20,543 nt of DNA from IMG/VR virus record IMGVR_UViG_3300042879_004430, positions 1-20,543 of that record. One strand, written 5' to 3'. Positions 1-8,245 of this stretch are shown one piece after another; position 1 is the stretch's first letter, and the number at the start of each line of letters is the position of its first letter. The notes beneath the pieces were generated by a model that saw only the letters and a list, made by a program, of their open reading frames with translations, was not told the DNA's origin and did not search any database. A program made the position numbers and the translations under genes. The stretch comes from a virus.

Positions 1-207
1 CTTCAAGGTACTCAAGGTCTTCAAGGTTTAAGTAATCAAGGAACCCAAGGTCTTCAAGGCACTCAAGGTCTTCAAGGTACTCAAGGTCTTCAAGGTTTAA
101 GTAATCAAGGAACACAAGGTACTCAAGGAACTCAAGGACTTCAAGGTACTCAAGGTCTTCAGGGAGATCAAGGTACTCAAGGGGCAGATGGAATTCAAGG
201 TATATTT
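1..207 (+). repeat. Collagen-like rod A, Gly-X-Gln triplets
   Basis: Nine-base units encode G-L-Q, G-T-Q and G-D-Q triplets. The rod continues upstream of the window. Two GLSNQG interruptions, at 25-42 and 94-111, break the triplet register by two residues each. No proline occurs in the visible triplets. Confidence 0.95.
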
Positions 208-3200
208 GGATCTTACAGTTCTTCAGCATTCAGATACACTTTTGACCTATCAATTTCAGAAACTGAACCAGATCCTGGTCATATTAAATTTAACAATTCT
301 AATTTTAGTTTATGTACTAAATTAATAATTTCTAAGAGTGATTTTTATAATGTTGGATTATCTACTTTTCTTGAAACTATAGATGATTCAACTTCAGACC
401 ATAAAGGATATTTTTCAGTTAAAGATTTAAATAATTATCAACATTATGTAATTTTTTCTATTAGTCCAAGTGAATCTGGGTCAATATATCCAAATTACAT
501 AATTTTTAATTGTAGTTATGTTTCCGGAATTACAACCTCTCAACCACCATCTGAAATTGGAGATCCAATTTCAGATGTAATTATATCTTTTTCGAGAACT
601 GGTGATCTAGGAGATCAGGGAGTTCAAGGTCTTCAGGGTGGTGGATCTCAAGGATTTCAAGGTCTTCAAGGAAATCAAGGAACACAAGGTCTTCAAGGTT
701 TAAGTAATCAAGGGGTTCAAGGTCTTCAGGGAGATCAAGGTACTCAAGGAACACAAGGTCTTCAAGGTACTCAAGGAACACAAGGTCTTCAAGGAAATCA
801 AGGTCTCCAAGGACATCAAGGTACTCAAGGAACACAAGGTCTTCAAGGTGATCAAGGTCTTCAAGGTGATCAAGGTCTTCAGGGAGATCAAGGTACTCAA
901 GGTCTTCAAGGAGATCAAGGAACTCAAGGTACTCAAGGTCTTCAAGGTTTAAGTAATCAAGGGATTCAAGGTCTTCAAGGAAATCAAGGTCTTCAAGGTA
1001 CTCAAGGTCTAACAGGCCCTATAGCAGGTTCTGCAAATCAAATTGTTTATAAAGACGGATCTAATAATCCAACTGGTTCTGGAAACCTGACTTTTGACGG
1101 CACTAATCTTTATGTTGGTGGTAATGTAACAATTGGCGGTACTAGTGTTCTAATTGCCGCCACTACATTAGTGGTAAATGATAAAGATATCATTGTTGGT
1201 CTTGCTACGACTGCTGGTGGTATTGTTATTTCTAATGATAATACCGCAAATCACGGTGGTATTGCTGTTGCATCAACTGAAGGAAGTCCATTATTTAATA
1301 TTAGTGCTGGTCTTGGTACTGATGATATTCCATCCACATATAAGCAGATTATGTGGTTGAAGTCTGGTACTTTGACTGGACTCAATACTGATGCGTGGTT
1401 ATTTAATTATGCTGTAGGTGTTGGTACTGACCAAGTTCCAAATGGTGTAAGACTTGCTGCAGGTGCTATCAATGTCTTAGATAATAAACTAAATGTAGCA
1501 GGAGATATTGATTTTAGTGGAACATTCTATCAAAATGGAAGTCCATTTGTAGCATCAAGATGGTCTGCTGGGACTGGAGATGATATTTACAGATTGAATG
1601 GTAATGTTGGCATAAAAACATCATCTCCACAATCAGCACTTGATGTTCGTGGAACAATCTCAATTGGTAGAACTGATGCTTCTACTGTAAACACTATTTA
1701 CTCTGTTGTTGATATTAACTCTTGGGAGTATGGTGGTATAAGTCTTGCAGTTGGTGGACAAGATACTGCACCAACAGACATTTACTTCAAAGATGATGGA
1801 ACCAAGATGTTTATTCTTGGTGATACTGGAAATGATGTAAATGAATATGCACTTTCTACTGCTTGGGAAGTAAATACTGCAACATTTACAACTAACTTTG
1901 TTGTTGGGGGACAAGAAACTTTTCCAACAGGTTTATATTTTAAACCAGATGGAACCAGAATGTATATCTGTGGTCAAACTGGGGTTTCTCCAACTGGTGA
2001 TAGAGTTTATTCTTATACATTAAGCAATCCTTGGTCTCTTGTTGGAGTTACTACCGATACTGTTGCTGGTGCTGGAACCACTGTTAAAAACTTTAATGTA
2101 GGAGCAAATGATACTGGACCACAAGGACTTTATTTTAAAGATGATGGAACTAAGATGTATGTGGTTGGTTCCACTGGTGATGCGGTTTATGAATATACAG
2201 TTTCTACTGCCTGGGAAATTGATTCAACTGTAACTCTTAATCATACACTTTTGATTGGCGCGACAAATACTCAAAATCTTCCACTGACTCTGACTGCTCC
2301 AACGGGTATTGATTTTAATGATACTGGAATCAAGATGTATATTACGGATTCAGCCCGTGATTTAGTTGCAAGATTTGATTTATCTACTCCTTGGGACTTA
2401 AGTACTGCAGTATTTTATGATAATGTTTATGTTGGTTTCCAAGATCTTACTCCAAATGGAATATTTTATCAAGAAGACCAATCAAAGGCATATGTAGTTG
2501 GTGATAGTAATAATACTGTTTATCAATACAATACTGATGTTCCTTCACTTGAATTTGCATCTTCTGGTATTTCCACAAGGTCTTCGGTCATCATTAATAA
2601 TGAAGCAAGATTAAAAAATCGTCTTTATGTAACTGATACTGCTCATTTTAGCAGACCAGTTACAGTTAAGGAATCACTCCAAATTGATGGTGCTGTTGCA
2701 ACAAGTAGTAACCTTACAGTTTCTGGTGGAACAATAACTACAGGAAACGTTGCTGCGACACTTCTTAGTGGTAATACTACTACCAACATCACTCTGGCAA
2801 GTGGACAAACTTCAGGAACATTAATTGTTGGTGGTGCTTCACAAACTGGAACTATAACAATAGACCAGTCTGCTTCTGGTCATATTTTAAATATTGCTAC
2901 TGGTGCTAATGCTTCTGGAGTAGGAAAAACTGTTAATATTGCAACTGGTGGTGCTTCTGGTTCCAGAACTTTAATCACTGTTGGTTCTGCTGTTGCTGGT
3001 GCTGCAAGTACAGTCTTCATTCCATCACCAACTAGTCTTGGTATTGGAATCACAAATCCAGGAGCAACTTTAAATGTAGTTCCAACAACCACAAGTATTG
3101 CTGGATTGTTCTCTGGAACCACATCAAGTGATATGGTTCGCATTACTCAACTTGGTTCTGGTAATGCTCTGGTAGTTGAAGATTCTGCTAATCCCGATGC

Positions 3201-5343
3201 AACTCCTTTTGTTGTTAGTGCTGATGGTTCAGTTGGTATCGGAACCACAAATCCATTAGGACCTTTACATTTACAAAGTAATACTCCAATTATAAGATTT
3301 GCAGAATCTGATGCATCCGCAAATAATAGAAATTGGAATGTTGGTGTTAATAACCAAGAGTTTTATTGGCAAGCACTAAGTGATGTTGGAAGTGGTGGTG
3401 GTAATTTATTTAAATTTACTAGAAGTGCTGAACAAATTCAAACTTTTGAAGGTTTGAATGGTGGAGTTACTTGGTTTGAAGTTGATAACAGTACTCAAAG
3501 AGTTGGTATCGGAACTTCAATTGCATCAGCAGTTCTTGATGTTCGTGGAACTCCTTGGTTCTCTCCAAATACCACAGGTGTAAAGGCAACAGCATTAAGA
3601 CTTGGAACACTTGTTGATGGTGTTAATGCTGCCTTTGATATTATTACCAATGATAATACTGGAGATGATATTGAAGTCCAAAGCAATCGTTTTACTGGAA
3701 AATTAAGATTCAGTAGAAGTTCTCCATCTGGTATTCAGACAACATTTATACTTGATTCTAACTATCTAACTGGAACAAGTATTTCAATTGCCGATACAAC
3801 AGGAACCACAACAAAAATAAAAATTGACGAAGCAGGAAATACTTTCTTTAACAATAGTGGAGCAGTATTAGTCGGCACTGCTACATCAACAGGAACCGCA
3901 TCACAAAGACTTCAAGTTACTGGTGGTGCTTATGTTTCTGGTAATACTGGAATAGGAACTACAAATCCATCAGATCCTTTAGACGTAAATGGAAATATAA
4001 GAGTTCGTTCTGCCCTTAAAGATTATTATGGAAATGTAGGTGCTGCGGGATCTGTTTTAACTGTTGTTGGTGCTGGTATTGGAGTAAGTTGGACTCCTCC
4101 ATTTGCGGCAGGACTTCAAGGTACACAAGGACTTCAGGGACTTCAAGGTACTCAAGGACTTCAAGGCAATCAAGGACTTCAAGGTACACAAGGACTTCAG
4201 GGACTTCAAGGTACTCAAGGTCTTCAAGGTACTCAAGGTCTTCAAGGTACTCAAGGACTGCAGGGTACTCAAGGACTCCAAGGTAATCAAGGACTCCAAG
4301 GTAATCAAGGACTTCAAGGTACTCAAGGTCTTCAAGGACTTCAAGGCAATCAAGGTCTTCAAGGACACCAGGGAACTCAAGGTCTTCAAGGTAATCAAGG
4401 CAATCAAGGACTTCAAGGTGCTCAAGGTCTTCAAGGTAATCAAGGACTTCAAGGTCTTCAAGGACTTCAGGGAGATCAAGGAACTCAGGGTACTCAAGGA
4501 CTTCAGGGATTAAGTAATCAAGGGGTTCAAGGTCTTCAGGGAGATCAAGGAACTCAGGGTACTCAAGGACTTCAGGGAGATCAAGGAACTCAGGGTACTC
4601 AAGGACTTCAAGGTAATCAAGGACTTCAAGGTCTTCAAGGACTTCAGGGAGATCAAGGAACTCAAGGTACTCAAGGACTTCAAGGTAATCAAGGACTTCA
4701 AGGTCTTCAAGGACTTCAGGGAGATCAAGGAACTCAAGGTACTCAAGGTCTTCAGGGTACTCAAGGTGCTCAAGGACTTCAAGGTAATCAAGGATTGCAA
4801 GGCACTCAAGGACTTCAAGGTAATCAAGGATTGCAAGGCACTCAAGGACTTCAAGGTAATCAAGGAAGGCAAGGCACTCAAGGACTTCAAGGTAATCAAG
4901 GATTGCAAGGCACTCAAGGACTTCAAGGTAATCAAGGAAGGCAAGGACTTCAGGGACTTATTGGAACTCCTATTCCATGGACAGTAAAAACTGCAAATTA
5001 CACTGCTGTTGCAAAAGACCAAATACTCGCCAATACCTCTGGTGGATCTTTTACTATTACTTTACCAGCATCTCCATCTTCTGGTGATTATATTCGTATT
5101 GGTGATGACAACGATTGGTTTACTAATAATTTAACAGTCGCTAGAAATGGAAGTACAATTGAAGGATTGAGTGATGATTTTGTATTAGATATTAAGGGAA
5201 TTATAGTTGAGTTTGTTTATAATGGTTCTACATGGCAAGTTTATTCTTATGCTGGTCCAGCGGGCGCTCAAGGTACTACTGGATCTAGTACAAGTGGTGG
5301 TGGAACTGGTGATATTTTAGAGATTATGTTATTTGCACTATAA
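1..5343 (+). CDS. Giant collagen-like tail-fibre protein, 5' end outside window
   Basis: Frame 1 has no stop from base 1 to the TAA at 5341-5343, giving 1780 visible residues. The first GTG after the rods (1171) lies inside a continuous structural region and has no Shine-Dalgarno site, so it is not the start. Domains in order, in window residues: collagen-like rod A (1-67); a globular insert of about 130 residues rich in beta strands, with a DPGxxxFNN segment typical of phage fibres; rod B (204-339); a beta shaft; five propeller-like repeats (about 590-833); a fibre shaft with four GIGTxxP-like motifs near 3040, 3232, 3499 and 3946; rod C (1371-1655); and a C-terminal cap with the fibre-type TLPASPSSGDYIRIGD segment. 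The role is inferred to be a trimeric long fibre contacting the cyanobacterial surface. There is no visible S74 autochaperone, although GIGTxxP shafts often precede one. The long repeats may vary in length between isolates. Confidence 0.88.
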   Translation, partial: LQGTQGLQGLSNQGTQGLQGTQGLQGTQGLQGLSNQGTQGTQGTQGLQGTQGLQGDQGTQGADGIQGIFGSYSSSAFRYTFDLSISETEPDPGHIKFNNSNFSLCTKLIISKSDFYNVGLSTFLETIDDSTSDHKGYFSVKDLNNYQHYVIFSISPSESGSIYPNYIIFNCSYVSGITTSQPPSEIGDPISDVIISFSRTGDLGDQGVQGLQGGGSQGFQGLQGNQGTQGLQGLSNQGVQGLQGDQGTQGTQGLQGTQGTQGLQGNQGLQGHQGTQGTQGLQGDQGLQGDQGLQGDQGTQGLQGDQGTQGTQGLQGLSNQGIQGLQGNQGLQGTQGLTGPIAGSANQIVYKDGSNNPTGSGNLTFDGTNLYVGGNVTIGGTSVLIAATTLVVNDKDIIVGLATTAGGIVISNDNTANHGGIAVASTEGSPLFNISAGLGTDDIPSTYKQIMWLKSGTLTGLNTDAWLFNYAVGVGTDQVPNGVRLAAGAINVLDNKLNVAGDIDFSGTFYQNGSPFVASRWSAGTGDDIYRLNGNVGIKTSSPQSALDVRGTISIGRTDASTVNTIYSVVDINSWEYGGISLAVGGQDTAPTDIYFKDDGTKMFILGDTGNDVNEYALSTAWEVNTATFTTNFVVGGQETFPTGLYFKPDGTRMYICGQTGVSPTGDRVYSYTLSNPWSLVGVTTDTVAGAGTTVKNFNVGANDTGPQGLYFKDDGTKMYVVGSTGDAVYEYTVSTAWEIDSTVTLNHTLLIGATNTQNLPLTLTAPTGIDFNDTGIKMYITDSARDLVARFDLSTPWDLSTAVFYDNVYVGFQDLTPNGIFYQEDQSKAYVVGDSNNTVYQYNTDVPSLEFASSGISTRSSVIINNEARLKNRLYVTDTAHFSRPVTVKESLQIDGAVATSSNLTVSGGTITTGNVAATLLSGNTTTNITLASGQTSGTLIVGGASQTGTITIDQSASGHILNIATGANASGVGKTVNIATGGASGSRTLITVGSAVAGAASTVFIPSPTSLGIGITNPGATLNVVPTTTSIAGLFSGTTSSDMVRITQLGSGNALVVEDSANPDATPFVVSADGSVGIGTTNPLGPLHLQSNTPIIRFAESDASANNRNWNVGVNNQEFYWQALSDVGSGGGNLFKFTRSAEQIQTFEGLNGGVTWFEVDNSTQRVGIGTSIASAVLDVRGTPWFSPNTTGVKATALRLGTLVDGVNAAFDIITNDNTGDDIEVQSNRFTGKLRFSRSSPSGIQTTFILDSNYLTGTSISIADTTGTTTKIKIDEAGNTFFNNSGAVLVGTATSTGTASQRLQVTGGAYVSGNTGIGTTNPSDPLDVNGNIRVRSALKDYYGNVGAAGSVLTVVGAGIGVSWTPPFAAGLQGTQGLQGLQGTQGLQGNQGLQGTQGLQGLQGTQGLQGTQGLQGTQGLQGTQGLQGNQGLQGNQGLQGTQGLQGLQGNQGLQGHQGTQGLQGNQGNQGLQGAQGLQGNQGLQGLQGLQGDQGTQGTQGLQGLSNQGVQGLQGDQGTQGTQGLQGDQGTQGTQGLQGNQGLQGLQGLQGDQGTQGTQGLQGNQGLQGLQGLQGDQGTQGTQGLQGTQGAQGLQGNQGLQGTQGLQGNQGLQGTQGLQGNQGRQGTQGLQGNQGLQGTQGLQGNQGRQGLQGLIGTPIPWTVKTANYTAVAKDQILANTSGGSFTITLPASPSSGDYIRIGDDNDWFTNNLTVARNGSTIEGLSDDFVLDIKGIIVEFVYNGSTWQVYSYAGPAGAQGTTGSSTSGGGTGDILEIMLFAL
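610..1017 (+). repeat. Collagen-like rod B, Gly-X-Gln triplets
   Basis: About 45 triplets, mainly GLQ, GTQ, GNQ and GDQ, with one GHQ. It is broken by GLSNQG at 697-714 and 946-963 and by a glycine-serine stretch near 640-655. It leads into GLTGP and the following beta shaft. Confidence 0.95.
1768..2499 (+). repeat. Five propeller-like repeats inside the fibre protein
   Basis: A motif of the form P-x-G/D-h-Y-F-K-D-D-G-x-K-M-Y-h-h starts at 1768, 1921, 2116, 2296 and 2449, at intervals of 153, 195, 180 and 153 bases. Between motifs there is a conserved D-x-V-x-x-Y-x-L-S-T-x-W segment. The pattern resembles blades of a beta-propeller of the kind seen in many marine phage fibres. The fifth copy is degenerate (NGIFYQEDQSKAYVV). 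Confidence 0.75.
4111..4965 (+). repeat. Collagen-like rod C with nested 72-bp and 36-bp DNA repeats
   Basis: About 95 Gly-X-Gln triplets. Nearly every third residue is glutamine, and no proline or lysine was seen. There is one GLSNQG interruption at 4507-4524. At DNA level a 72-bp unit is repeated at 4603-4674 and 4675-4746. A 36-bp unit starts at 4774, 4810, 4846, 4882 and 4918, with a ttg/agg variant codon alternating in the later copies. This points to recent expansion by unequal recombination or slippage. Confidence 0.95.
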
Positions 5344-5346
5344 ATA
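5339..5346 (+). promoter_or_regulatory. T4-type late promoter box TATAAATA
   Basis: An exact TATAAATA box overlaps the stop codon of the fibre gene and ends 21 bases before the next ATG (5368). T4-like phages read this box with the gp55/gp33 late sigma system. By T4 spacing, transcription should begin about six bases after the box. Confidence 0.75.
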
Positions 5347-5367
5347 TTCAAAAACTATAGGGATATA

Positions 5368-5727
5368 ATGGCACTTGCAAAGGTAGGATTAGGAACGGTC
5401 ACAAGAGTTGCACTTGGAACTACTGCAACTGTTTTGACTGTAGGTTCTGCAAAAACTTGTTATATTCGTTCAATAATCTGTCATAATATTGATACGATAA
5501 ATTCAAGCACTATAAAAATTCATATTGTTCCTGTTTCTAGTGGTTCTCCTGGGACTGCAAGTTCTATTAATCAACTTGCACAACTTTCTATTCAACCAAC
5601 AGATACTTATTTCTTCGAACTTGCATATCCTATTACATTAGCAAGTGATAATGATACGGTTCAAGTTTATAACTCAAGTACCACAGATGCAATCAATGTT
5701 TTAATTCTTGGCGATAAGGAGGCTTGA
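5368..5727 (+). CDS. Small beta-rich virion-associated protein (cassette copy 1)
   Basis: A 119-aa protein of alternating short hydrophobic strands with many Ser, Thr, Asn and Gly. It has no signal peptide or membrane segment. I do not recognise a named family. Its size, pattern and position match the 123-aa protein at 10067: both have an N-terminal strand pair, an NTxxSxxxIxI-like core, a short turn with PxGxT or PTDT, and a C-terminal ILxxxE/A strand. Both sit just after a late promoter and just before glycine-rich adhesin genes. A fibre-tip, adaptor or capsid-decoration role is possible. The start is the ATG 21 bases after the late box. The following gene's Shine-Dalgarno site lies inside its 3' end. 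Confidence 0.7.
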   Translation: MALAKVGLGTVTRVALGTTATVLTVGSAKTCYIRSIICHNIDTINSSTIKIHIVPVSSGSPGTASSINQLAQLSIQPTDTYFFELAYPITLASDNDTVQVYNSSTTDAINVLILGDKEA

Positions 5728-5730
5728 TAA

Positions 5731-7782
5731 ATGGCAGGTAAAAGTGTAAATTCTATTGGTTCAAAGAATTGGTCACCGGGACCACCAGCAACAAGATATA
5801 ATGCAAGTGGTAAGAACCGCGAGTTTTATACTTTTGAAAATGCCCCCGGTTTAGGAAATTATGCAACTGGTGGAACCATTATTGACGGTGGTGATGGATA
5901 CATTTATCATATCTTCACTGGTGATGGAACCTTTGCAGTTAATCGTCCTCCTGCGGTAATTGATAGTGTTGATTATATGATTGTTGCAGGCGGCGGGGCG
6001 GGTGGTGCGGGATCTGGCGGCACTATTCCCGGCGGTGGAGGGGGTGCCGGTGGGATGTTATTTGGTAATATTGGTGTTTCTAATGCTCCAGGATCTTATT
6101 CAATTTCTATTGGTGGCGGTGGTGCATCTAATGGACCTAATAATCCATCGGCATCAAGACACGGAGTTAATTCCGCAGCATTTGGATTAACTGCCGAAGG
6201 AGGTGGGGGTGGTGGAGGTAATGGACCTTTCCCTCTAATAAGTTCGCAGGCGCTCGGGGATCCTGGAGGATCTGGTGGTGGAGCTTTCAGTGCCCCACCC
6301 ACAGGTGGTAGATCTGGAGGAACAGGAAATACTCCTGAAACTATACCAAGACAGGGATATCCAGGCGCTCCATCATCAATGCCCAACAGTAGCCCCCCGG
6401 CTATTGGTGGCGGTGGCGGTGGAGCAGGTGGTGCAGGTGGGCATGAAGCAAATGGTGATCCAGCTGGTCCACCTTTTGTTCCCAGAGGTTATGGTGGACC
6501 AGGAAGACTCGTTCCTCAATTTCCAATTCCTATTATTGGGAAAGCAATTCCATCAACAAATTATCCAGTTTGGTACAATGATGTAGCGGAAGGGAGCACT
6601 TATTCTGGAAATTCTGGAGGTGGATTATCTGCTGGAGGAAGAGCATGGCCTCCACCATCTAATTCTTCACCACAACTTAATGCTACTGATAATACTGGTC
6701 ATGGTGGAATTGGTCAAACAACATCTCCAGGATTTAATGGTGGTTCTGGAATTGTTTGCATAAGATACAAAAAAAATGCACCTTACACAAGAGCAACTGG
6801 TGGAACAGTAGAACCAAGTACTCATCCAGAACATCCTGGTGTATGGAGACATATTTTTACTTCTCCTGGAGATTTTACTGTTACTGACCCAACACTTCAA
6901 TGGATTGATTATCTTGCTGTTGGTGGTGGTGGAGGAGGCGGTTCTTATATTGGAGGTGGTGGTGGTGCCGGTGGTTTTGTGTCTTCCATTCATAATTCCA
7001 CAACAACACCACTTGTAATTCCAGAGGCATATCCTTGGAACCCAGGTTATTCGGTAAGAGCAGGAGAACAATATCCTGTGGGTGTTGCAACTTATCCAAT
7101 TGGTATTGGAACTGGCGGTGCTGGCGGTAATAGTGCAAATCCTCTACCACAATCCGGATCTCCTGGTCAAAATACAACAATAGGAAATCCAGGAGCATTA
7201 CAGATTATTGCATATGGTGGTGGAGGAGGTGGTGGATCCATTGTACATGTTAATCCATCCCCACCCGGAGCAAGAATTGCAGGTGGTGCTGGTGGATCTG
7301 GTGGAGGTGCTTGTGGGACTAACGGAGCACCTCCACCATTTTATACCGTTAATGGTGGAAGTGCTTCTCCAAGTCCACTAATTCAAGGAAATCCAGGAGC
7401 TTCTACGCCTGGTGCAGGGGCCCCCAACGGTGGACTTGGTGGTGGTGCTGCAAGCACCCCCTCAACCCCAACTAACGGAGGTTGGTATTCTGTTTTGTCT
7501 CCATCTGCTTATGGAACTCCAGGACCACTTACACCAACTGCAATATATAGATATTTTGCTGGAGGTGGAGGTGGTGGAGGTAATCCTGGAAACGGTACTT
7601 CAGGAGGAGCAGGTGGAGGAGGTAGGGGTGGAAGCATTCCAGGAGCTCCAGATGGTCATCCCGTTAATGGTGTAGATGGAACCACCAACACTGGTGGTGG
7701 TGGAGGTGGAGGTGCTGAAGAATCCACCGCAATAGGGGGATCTGGCGGTCCTGGCATTGTTATTATTCAATATCCAGAATAA
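5731..7782 (+). CDS. Double-module glycine-rich fibre adhesin
   Basis: A 683-aa protein whose ATG follows tandem stops (TGA TAA) of the previous gene, with AAGGAGG at 5716-5722 as ribosome site. It holds two copies of one module. Module 1 (about 35-347) starts with YIYHIFTGDGTF and DYMIVAGGG, passes through many poly-glycine runs separated by Pro/Asn/Ser loops, and ends in SGIVCIRY. Module 2 (about 355-683) starts with WRHIFTSPGDF and IDYLAVGGGG and ends in GPGIVIIQY. Runs of glycine framed by a beta-strand collar recall polyglycine-II adhesins such as Gp38 of the T4-like Salmonella phage S16, which caps a long tail fibre and binds the receptor. A host-recognition role is inferred from this and from the adjoining fibre genes. 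The modules correspond to the separate proteins at 10444 and 11416. Confidence 0.82.
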   Translation: MAGKSVNSIGSKNWSPGPPATRYNASGKNREFYTFENAPGLGNYATGGTIIDGGDGYIYHIFTGDGTFAVNRPPAVIDSVDYMIVAGGGAGGAGSGGTIPGGGGGAGGMLFGNIGVSNAPGSYSISIGGGGASNGPNNPSASRHGVNSAAFGLTAEGGGGGGGNGPFPLISSQALGDPGGSGGGAFSAPPTGGRSGGTGNTPETIPRQGYPGAPSSMPNSSPPAIGGGGGGAGGAGGHEANGDPAGPPFVPRGYGGPGRLVPQFPIPIIGKAIPSTNYPVWYNDVAEGSTYSGNSGGGLSAGGRAWPPPSNSSPQLNATDNTGHGGIGQTTSPGFNGGSGIVCIRYKKNAPYTRATGGTVEPSTHPEHPGVWRHIFTSPGDFTVTDPTLQWIDYLAVGGGGGGGSYIGGGGGAGGFVSSIHNSTTTPLVIPEAYPWNPGYSVRAGEQYPVGVATYPIGIGTGGAGGNSANPLPQSGSPGQNTTIGNPGALQIIAYGGGGGGGSIVHVNPSPPGARIAGGAGGSGGGACGTNGAPPPFYTVNGGSASPSPLIQGNPGASTPGAGAPNGGLGGGAASTPSTPTNGGWYSVLSPSAYGTPGPLTPTAIYRYFAGGGGGGGNPGNGTSGGAGGGGRGGSIPGAPDGHPVNGVDGTTNTGGGGGGGAEESTAIGGSGGPGIVIIQYPE

Positions 7783-7788
7783 GGAGGT
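7781..7788 (+). promoter_or_regulatory. Strong Shine-Dalgarno site AAGGAGGT
   Basis: A near-consensus ribosome binding site that overlaps the stop codon of the glycine-rich gene and lies 8 bases before ATG 7797. It fixes that start and couples the two genes. Confidence 0.85.
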
Positions 7789-7796
7789 AAAATTAT

Positions 7797-8189
7797 ATGG
7801 CACACTTTGCACAGATTGGTTATGATAATAAAGTCTTAAGAGTATCCGTTGTAAGAAACGAAGATATTCTTGACGAAAATGGAAATGAAAGTGAAGAAGT
7901 AGGAATACAGTTTCTCAAATCAGTTCACGGACCTTTAACAAATTGGTTACAAACTTCATATAACAGTAATTTTAGATGTCGTTATGCTGGTACTGGAATG
8001 GTTTATGATAATCAACACGATGTATTTTTACTTCCTCAACCCTATCCTTCTTGGTCTTTAAATACTGAAACTTATGAATGGGAACCTCCAATACCTGAAC
8101 CAGAACTTACAGAGGAACAAAGAGAATCTGGAAGTTATTATGAGTGGAATGAAGAAACTCAAGAATGGGAATTAAAGACTGCAACTTGA
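7797..8189 (+). CDS. Trp/Tyr-rich conserved cyanophage protein (cassette copy 1)
   Basis: A 130-aa acidic protein beginning MAHF. Conserved features shared with the 137-aa protein at 12433 are the EExGI segment, WxQTSYNxNFRCRYA, GMxY, DVFLxPQPYxSW, LNTxTYEWE and a C-terminal TEEQ...YYEWNE stretch. Proteins of this kind are frequent beside fibre genes of marine phages, but no function is established that I know of. The placement directly after adhesin modules in both cassettes suggests a virion part or a fibre-assembly helper. The Pro-rich YEWEPPIPEPE segment resembles linker regions of tail-fibre assembly proteins. No membrane segment or catalytic motif is visible. Confidence 0.75.
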   Translation: MAHFAQIGYDNKVLRVSVVRNEDILDENGNESEEVGIQFLKSVHGPLTNWLQTSYNSNFRCRYAGTGMVYDNQHDVFLLPQPYPSWSLNTETYEWEPPIPEPELTEEQRESGSYYEWNEETQEWELKTAT

Positions 8190-8245
8190 GGTTTTTATAA
8201 AAGTGATATATAATGGTGATGAATAAATTATAAGGAGATTGAAAT

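Noticed and set aside
581-945. Minus-strand open frames rich in Leu/Glu/Asp or Leu/Ser/Thr
   Set aside because: They are antisense shadows of the nine-base Gly-X-Gln repeat; the same Leu-Ser-Thr pattern recurs at 4057-4497 and 4510-5022 with no ribosome sites.
1-1017. CRISPR-like appearance of short direct repeats
   Set aside because: Units are nine-base coding triplets without unique spacers of constant length; this is a collagen-like coding repeat.
4089-4513. Plus-strand open frames in the other two frames of rod C
   Set aside because: Periodic DNA without stops keeps all frames open; the products are low-complexity and have no head, tail or ribosome site.
5981-7675. Val/Glu/Leu-rich or Pro-rich open frames inside the glycine-rich genes (also 10970-11380, 11648-12412)
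   Set aside because: GGT/GGA runs read out of frame give Val, Glu or Pro stretches; they are shadows of the adhesin genes.
8209-8214. TATAAT before the first oxygenase gene
   Set aside because: No -35 box at suitable spacing and no exact late box; probably AT-rich chance.
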